The notes beneath the pieces were generated by a model that was not told the DNA's origin, ran no database searches, and saw only the letters and a list, made by a program, of their open reading frames with translations. Both the position numbers and the translations under genes were made by a program. Positions 6,899 to 10,373 of a stretch of 10,373 nucleotides of DNA are shown piece by piece (position 1 is the stretch's first letter; each line of letters opens with the position of its first letter). Source of the stretch: Halodesulfurarchaeum sp. (GTDB lineage: Archaea > Halobacteriota > Halobacteria > Halobacteriales > Halobacteriaceae). The DNA lies in the NCBI GenBank assembly GCA_018334775.1, contig JAGXLJ010000015.1, positions 1 to 10,373 of the forward strand, read 5' to 3'.

Positions 6899-6906
6899 GT
6901 TTAACC
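6899..6906 (+). promoter_or_regulatory. TATA-like box of tRNA-Lys
   Basis: GTTTAACC lies 25-32 bases before the first base of the mature tRNA, so the tRNA is transcribed independently of the nuclease gene with almost no 5' leader. Confidence 0.55.
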
Positions 6907-6930
6907 GGACAGTCACGACCGTGTAGATGT

Positions 6931-7004
6931 GGGCCGGTAGCTCAGGTAGGCAGAGCGTCTGGCTTTTAACCAGACGGACGGGGGTTCAAATCCCTCCCGG
7001 CCCG
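6931..7004 (+). tRNA. tRNA-Lys (anticodon TTT)
   Basis: A 74-base cloverleaf can be folded by hand. The acceptor stem GGGCCGG (6931-6937) pairs with CCGGCCC (6997-7003), with discriminator G at 7004. The D stem is GCTC/GAGC (6940-6943 and 6953-6956). The anticodon stem is TCTGG/CCAGA with loop CTTTTAA, giving anticodon TTT at 6965-6967. The T stem is GGGGG/CCCTC with one G-T pair and loop TTCAAAT. CCA is not encoded and there is no intron. It decodes AAA and, by wobble, AAG. The 3' end is imitated several times in the following 250 bases. Confidence 0.97.
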
Positions 7005-7289
7005 CTTCTGCGACGAACGAAGGTGAGGAGCGAAGCGGCCACGGAGGGATTTGAATCTGGGAAGGGAGTGAGCGCACGTCTCCACTCGGTTCAACATCCC
7101 GTCAGGTCCGTGAGTTCTCCGAGCAAAGCGAGGAGTACGAACGGATGGCCGCGTTTCCTGTGACCGAACGGAACAGTGAAAACAGTCAGGGATTTGAGCC
7201 CTAGCACGAGCAAGCGAACTGATTTCGGTTCAAATCTCCCGGCCTGTGTACCCTTGGGAATTTGGGAAGTAGAACCACCATCCCAACGG
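7005..7289. repeat. Gene-free stretch with degenerate copies of the tRNA-Lys 3' end
   Basis: No credible gene is seen here. Three fragments resemble the T-arm and 3' end of the tRNA at 6983-7004. At 7043-7055, 13 bases are an exact inverted copy of tRNA bases 6985-6997. At 7189-7198, about ten bases are inverted (TCAAATCCCT when read on the minus strand). At 7227-7246 there is a direct copy, GGTTCAAATCTCCCGGCCTG, differing from the tRNA by a two-base gap and one substitution. Such fragments are left by repeated integration and loss of elements that use tRNA 3' ends as attachment sites, or by local duplication. No integrase gene lies in the window. Confidence 0.55.
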
Positions 7290-8372
7290 TCATTCGGCCA
7301 GCGCCAATGCCACCACAAACACCGACCCCCGGGGTTCGTTGTCTTCCACCCAGACATCGCCCTCGAACTGTGCAATCAAGTTCTCGACGAGATGGAGCCC
7401 GATACCGGTTCCCTCGCTCTCCAGCCCCGACTGTCCCTTGCCGAAGATCTTCCATTTTTGGTCGTCCGGAATCCCGGGCCCATCGTCAGCGATGGAAACG
7501 TGCAGGTGGCCATCCGACTCACTCGCCGAGACTGTCACTGTCGGGTCCGCCCGGTCGTGGTGGACGATCGCATTCGTCAACAGGTTGCGAAACACTGATT
7601 CCAGGAGTTCTGTCGCCCCAACCTCGACATCGGGAACCGAGCCATCGATCTGGACCGTCGCATCCGGGTTGGCCTCGCGGACCATCGCCAGCTCCTCTTC
7701 GAGAATCGGTTTCACCGAGATTGCAGCAAGTTCGGGTGGCTCCGAGCGAGTGACAACATTCATCAACTCCTTTGCGGCTTTCGTGATCGAAACCACGTGC
7801 TCCCAGGCCTGATGGGCCCGGTCGAGATAGTCCGACACGTCCGGATCCGACACCTCATCCGCAGCGGTCTCCACATACCCCAAGATGACTACCATCTCGT
7901 TTCGAATGTCGTGGCGGACGACCCGGTTGAGAACCTCGAGTTGCCGGGTCATGTCTTCGAGTTCCTGCTCGCGCTCGTGTCGGTCGCTAACATCCTCGAA
8001 GGCAAAGACGAGCCGTTCGACCGTGCCCTCCTCGACGATGGGTGCACCCGAAATCGAGACGTGGATGGGTTCAGCATGCGGGCGTTCCATCCGGTATTCC
8101 TGCCCGAAAATCGGGGCCATGCTATCCCGAACCCGAACGAATGGGTGCTCCGATTCAGCGAGGGATTTACCCGTCGGATCTGTGAACGTCCACTCCGGTT
8201 CCTCGTATTGTTTCCCCTCAATGTCGGATTCGGCCATGTCCAATAGCTGCTCGGCGCGGTCATTACACCGAGTGATCGAGCCCTCGGGCGTGAGAACGAC
8301 AATACCGGTCGGACTGGTCTCAAAGATCCGATCGAGTAATTGAGAGTTCGATCCCGGTAGATCCGAGTGCAT
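7290..8372 (-). CDS. PAS-domain sensor histidine kinase
   Basis: With the ATG at 8372 the protein has 360 residues. A PAS domain spans about residues 11-130 (LLDRIFETSPTGIVVLTPEG ... LVFAFEDVSDRHE), then a short coiled linker leads to the phosphoacceptor helix with NRVVRHDIRNEM and His154. The ATPase domain has the N box FRNLLTNAIVHHD (Asn267), G1 DDGPGIP (296-302), and G2 GTGIGLHLVENL from 321. There is no transmembrane segment, so it is a cytoplasmic sensor of unknown signal, of the halobacterial PAS/HisKA-like type. An upstream ATG at 8447 is in frame, but it would overlap the preceding gene. The later start has CCATTTTCTT (8391-8400) at about -25 as a promoter, so it is preferred. No response regulator gene is adjacent, so it is an orphan kinase. 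Confidence 0.9.
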   Translation of the reverse strand: MHSDLPGSNSQLLDRIFETSPTGIVVLTPEGSITRCNDRAEQLLDMAESDIEGKQYEEPEWTFTDPTGKSLAESEHPFVRVRDSMAPIFGQEYRMERPHAEPIHVSISGAPIVEEGTVERLVFAFEDVSDRHEREQELEDMTRQLEVLNRVVRHDIRNEMVVILGYVETAADEVSDPDVSDYLDRAHQAWEHVVSITKAAKELMNVVTRSEPPELAAISVKPILEEELAMVREANPDATVQIDGSVPDVEVGATELLESVFRNLLTNAIVHHDRADPTVTVSASESDGHLHVSIADDGPGIPDDQKWKIFGKGQSGLESEGTGIGLHLVENLIAQFEGDVWVEDNEPRGSVFVVALALAE

Positions 8373-8390
8373 GGATCCGCTACCCGTGCG

Positions 8391-8400
8391 AAGAAAATGG
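8391..8400 (-). promoter_or_regulatory. TATA-like box of the histidine kinase gene
   Basis: CCATTTTCTT on the minus strand, about 19-28 bases before the ATG at 8372, supports that start over the longer one. Confidence 0.4.
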
Positions 8401-8418
8401 GTGTACCAGTTCCCGATG

Positions 8419-8625
8419 TTACGGCTCGACGAAGTGTCCGAGTCCAACCAGCCCGATCCCGATTCCGATCGCGGCGACAGCCCCGATAAGTTGCAGAACC
8501 ATTCCTAGTGCCCCGCCGGCCGCATACTGCCAGGGCTGTCCGAGGAGCGTCCCCAGGCCGACCACGAGAACGAAGATTCCGACCGGGATAGCCACAACGT
8601 CCAGTCGGTCCTGAAATCCTTCCAT
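8419..8625 (-). CDS. Small two-helix membrane protein, unknown function
   Basis: A 68-residue protein, MEGFQDRLDVVAIPVGIFVL onward. Two hydrophobic segments are clear: about residues 10-29 (VVAIPVGIFVLVVGLGTLLG) and 40-63 (a Gly/Ala/Ile-rich stretch ending GLVGLG), joined by a short QPWQYAAGG loop. The tail ends HFVEP. It is too short for a transporter; small proteins like this often modulate a larger membrane complex, but nothing here shows which. The ATG at 8625 is preferred over upstream ATGs because a TATA-like sequence (8647-8656) sits about 27 bases before it and the upstream part of the frame is Arg-rich, unlike haloarchaeal coding sequence. The histidine kinase starts 46 bases after its stop, probably from a separate promoter. 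Confidence 0.68.
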   Translation of the reverse strand: MEGFQDRLDVVAIPVGIFVLVVGLGTLLGQPWQYAAGGALGMVLQLIGAVAAIGIGIGLVGLGHFVEP

Positions 8626-8646
8626 GGCAGTCGCTGGACGCGGGAG

Positions 8647-8656
8647 GTATCTAATC
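8647..8656 (-). promoter_or_regulatory. TATA-like box of the 68-residue membrane protein gene
   Basis: GATTAGATAC on the minus strand is centred about 27 bases before the ATG at 8625, as for a leaderless gene. Confidence 0.4.
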
Positions 8657-8702
8657 CTGACGGTCCGAACCGATGGCACAGTCCCGCTCGTTTGGGACCG
8701 TT

Positions 8703-8876
8703 TCAAGCTTCGGTTCGGACAAGTCTCGCCGCCCACGCCTCCGCGCCGCACTGTTCGCAGTTGAACATCGTCCCGTCGTCGTAGTGCTCGAAGGCAACCT
8801 CGTCGCTCCCACAATCGGGACAGCGAAGGAACGAGTTCCACGCGTGGTATGAACCGGATTCGCGGCGTCGGGACAT
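8703..8876 (-). CDS. Small zinc-ribbon protein
   Basis: A 57-residue protein with two CxxC knuckles, CPDC at 19-22 and CEQC at 40-43, separated by 17 residues that read as two short strands (SDEVAFEHYDDGTMFN). This is a zinc ribbon holding one Zn2+. Small single-ribbon proteins are very common in haloarchaea; some bind nucleic acid or assist transcription and translation, but most are uncharacterised. The basic start (MSRRRE) could contact nucleic acid. The frame stays open upstream to ATGs at 9056 and 9137, but that part looks non-coding, with frequent Cys, Trp and Ile codons. The ATG at 8876 gives the usual size of such proteins. The function is unknown. Confidence 0.7.
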   Translation of the reverse strand: MSRRRESGSYHAWNSFLRCPDCGSDEVAFEHYDDGTMFNCEQCGAEAWAARLVRTEA

Positions 8877-9203
8877 GACACATATCTCTATGGGGGCCGT
8901 GGACTTTGTTGTTCCGTCAGTTCGCCACGATATATCCGCAACCACCCCCACAAAACACTCATACCCCCATATACGATTCACTGATAGGTCTCCTGTGTCG
9001 AGGCACAGGTGACCGCCCGGGGGGATGCCGATTGCACCCTCGCTTTCTGTACTCATCGTCACCTCGTTCCGATCGGTATTTGCCAACTCACACTGGCGTT
9101 TTGTTTCCGAAATACCGCAGAACGTGTCCCTGCACAATGAAGATCGGAGGATCGGGTCCGAAACGAACGTTCGGGAACGGTACGTGAACCGTGTGGCTGC
9201 CTC
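8877..9203. other. Gene-free region of 327 bases
   Basis: Between the TorD-type gene and the zinc-ribbon gene, both on the minus strand. It holds a palindromic TATA-like GATATATC (8929-8936) that could start the zinc-ribbon transcript near 8905, a second TATA-like CATATAC (8969-8974 region), two C-rich runs (ACCCCCACA and ACCCCCATA at about 8944-8970) and a hairpin at 8987-9014. A short frame starting at 9056 reads into the zinc-ribbon gene but does not look coding. Confidence 0.5.
8987..9014. repeat. Imperfect inverted repeat / hairpin
   Basis: GGTCTCCTGTG (8987-8997) and CACAGGTGACC (9004-9014) pair in 10 of 11 positions around a 6-base loop, with one T-T mismatch. It is too far from the TATA-like box at 8929 to overlap a start site. 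It may be a transcript end structure downstream of the TorD-type gene, a regulator site or a structured RNA element. There is no T-tract after it on either strand. Confidence 0.5.
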
Positions 9204-9893
9204 CTATTCCCGGAATTCTTTTTCGTCCGGGACACCTTCTCGGCCTTGCTCGACTCGGCCGATCATGTCATCGATTGCTTCCGTTGTTGGGTCATCAATA
9301 TCTAACCGATTGCGAATCTGGGCGAATATCTCGCCGGTGAGTCGCACGTACCGCCGGTGGAACTGTGACTCCGCCGCCGCCTCTTCGACGAGACGACGAA
9401 ACGCCGGAATCCAGTCGAGGTGGTCCGCGACGAACGCCCGGTGTTGGTCGGGCGTTCCCGCCTCAACAAGAATCGAGGCGTATTCCAGTAACAGGGCGAG
9501 ATGGTCAGGAAGATACGCGTCCGGGAAATCGATATCCATCGCCGCGTAGCGCCGCTGCATATCCTCGGCTGGAGGGCCATTGAGAAGCCCGTCGCTCCCC
9601 GGGCCTTCGTACCACTCCTTGTACGGGGATTCGACGATCGGTGCATAGGGCGTCTCGAAGGCCTCGAAGAGCGCGATGTATTCGTTATCGAAGGCTGCTT
9701 CGGTCTCCGGCACGAGACCCTCGTCGACGCCGAGTTCGAACTCGACACCGAGGGGTTCGACAGCTTCGGCGAGTTCGCTTTCCAGCCGGCCGGCCGAGAC
9801 GTCTTCTGTGAACTGCTCGTCCGGGTGTTTGAAACACTCCGAAAGCAGTCCGTAGAGGCGTTCCCAGTCGTTTTCGTCCATGTCTTGAGTCAT
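9204..9893 (-). CDS. TorD/DmsD/NarJ-family molybdoenzyme chaperone
   Basis: A 229-residue all-helical protein with the marks of the TorD family: an early RLYGLLSECFKHPDE helix (12-26), DNEYIALFEAFETPYAPIVE (69-88), the loop SPYKEWYEG, and LPDHLALLLEYASIL (128-142), which holds the conserved PDH. These cytoplasmic chaperones bind the Tat signal peptide of molybdopterin oxidoreductases (DMSO, TMAO, nitrate or polysulfide reductases) and help cofactor insertion. The protein is not the enzyme. The start is uncertain: GTG at 9902, ATG at 9893 and ATG at 9881 are in frame; 9893 is used as the first ATG. A 108-base gap separates it from the membrane protein gene upstream on the same strand, so a shared operon is likely. 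Confidence 0.88.
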   Translation of the reverse strand: MTQDMDENDWERLYGLLSECFKHPDEQFTEDVSAGRLESELAEAVEPLGVEFELGVDEGLVPETEAAFDNEYIALFEAFETPYAPIVESPYKEWYEGPGSDGLLNGPPAEDMQRRYAAMDIDFPDAYLPDHLALLLEYASILVEAGTPDQHRAFVADHLDWIPAFRRLVEEAAAESQFHRRYVRLTGEIFAQIRNRLDIDDPTTEAIDDMIGRVEQGREGVPDEKEFRE

Positions 9894-10001
9894 CAGTTCC
9901 ACGCTCGTGTACTCATCGGTTGCTGAGACGTTCCCGTGACGATACCTGGCGTCGCTGTTCGTTTGGTCCGAAATGAATGGATCATAAGAGATTGGGGAAA
10001 C

Positions 10002-10373
10002 CTATTCTGCGACGGTCCAACGCTCGTAGAAGCCGTATATAAGCGCCGCGATAGCTGCAAAGATAACGAGCATCGCGACGTTGAGTCCGATCGTGTAGAT
10101 CGTTCCGATAATGCCGCCAGGAAGGGCATGTGGCGCAACGTCCTGTGCGACATTGAGTCCGCCTGTTGGCACCGGCGAGAGCACGTATTCCAGGATCACG
10201 CCTACCCAGACGACGCCGAACACGATCATCCCGAGGATGAGACTCGTGGTAAGTGCCGTGCTATGGCCTTCATCTTCAAAGGCGACATCAACGTAGCCGA
10301 CCGACGTCTCGACCCACCCTTTCCACTCCTCGGAAGCCTGGCCGAGCGTGACCTTCCCCGTGAACATCGACCT
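10002..10373 (-). CDS. Two-helix membrane protein, possibly a respiratory reductase membrane subunit (5' end may be outside)
   Basis: From the ATG at 10367 the protein has 121 residues, but the frame is open to the window edge, so it may be longer. A soluble, acidic N-terminal part (residues 1-38, with EEWKGWVETSVGYVDVAFED) precedes two hydrophobic helices: about 40-63 (TTSLILGMIVFGVVWVGVIL) and 86-113 (ending ALIYGFYE). Between them lies a Pro/Gly-rich loop. I do not recognise the family. Placed just before a TorD-type chaperone gene, it could anchor or carry electrons to a molybdoenzyme whose genes lie further right; this is inferred from position. No haem-ligand pattern is certain, although His35 and His80 lie near the helix ends. 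Confidence 0.65.
   Translation of the reverse strand, partial: RSMFTGKVTLGQASEEWKGWVETSVGYVDVAFEDEGHSTALTTSLILGMIVFGVVWVGVILEYVLSPVPTGGLNVAQDVAPHALPGGIIGTIYTIGLNVAMLVIFAAIAALIYGFYERWTVAE

Noticed and set aside
6927-7163. 78-codon plus-strand frame across tRNA-Lys
   Set aside because: It is read straight through the tRNA gene and its degenerate flank, with no family resemblance.
7091-7375. 94-codon minus-strand frame over the tRNA-Lys flank
   Set aside because: It overlaps the histidine kinase end in another frame and includes the tRNA-like fragments, with no recognisable protein features.
8944-8970. Possible G-quadruplex on the minus strand
   Set aside because: Only two long G runs plus short ones are present, not the four spaced G tracts needed for a standard quadruplex.
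8877-9137. N-terminal extension of the zinc-ribbon protein to 9056 or 9137
   Set aside because: The extra residues include the 28-base hairpin and TATA-like sequences and have a composition unlike neighbouring proteins. Small ribbons of about 57 residues are the norm.
1-10373. CRISPR array, insertion sequence or defence cluster
   Set aside because: No regularly spaced repeats, transposase, integrase, Cas or recognisable defence genes are seen on either strand.

Overview
This window looks like chromosomal DNA from a haloarchaeon (class Halobacteria). The evidence is high GC content with acidic, Asp/Glu-rich proteins, TATA-like boxes about 25-30 bases before start codons (leaderless transcription), an archaeal S6e ribosomal protein, an archaeal beta-CASP ribonuclease, a tRNA-Lys without an encoded CCA end, and several small families typical of halophilic archaea. 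The species is not determined.

Layout: (1) 1-1948, plus strand: the C-terminal end of a universal stress protein, a GNAT acetyltransferase overlapping it by ATGA, then a DHH-family phosphoesterase with its own promoter. (2) 1950-4287, minus strand: a DUF1641 protein and a sulfide:quinone reductase-like flavoprotein form a tight pair. The pair is preceded by a TATA box, a perfect inverted repeat and two very short nested reading frames. Upstream of that lies a small haloarchaeal protein with a cysteine cluster. (3) 4358-5481, minus strand: ribosomal protein S6e with an unusually long acidic tail, then msrA. (4) 5591-7004, plus strand: an aCPSF2-like beta-CASP nuclease followed by tRNA-Lys(TTT). 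The gene-free stretch after the tRNA (7005-7289) holds several broken copies of the tRNA 3' end in both orientations. (5) 7290-8876, minus strand: a PAS-type histidine kinase, a 68-residue two-helix membrane protein and a 57-residue zinc-ribbon protein, each probably with its own promoter. (6) 8877-9203: gene-free, with a strong hairpin and TATA-like sequences. (7) 9204-10373, minus strand: a TorD/DmsD/NarJ-type chaperone and the end of a two-helix membrane protein. These look like the tail of a molybdenum-enzyme respiratory operon that continues past the window.

How the genes may work together: the SQR-like protein with DUF1641 suggests a membrane-associated quinone-linked oxidoreductase, possibly for sulfide or polysulfide. 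The TorD-type chaperone points to an anaerobic respiratory reductase. Together they suggest a facultatively or strictly anaerobic, perhaps sulfur-metabolising haloarchaeon, but that is inference. I see no clear new defence or mobile system. The two most unusual places are the leader of the SQR operon (palindrome plus chained micro-ORFs) and the scattered tRNA-Lys 3'-end fragments.
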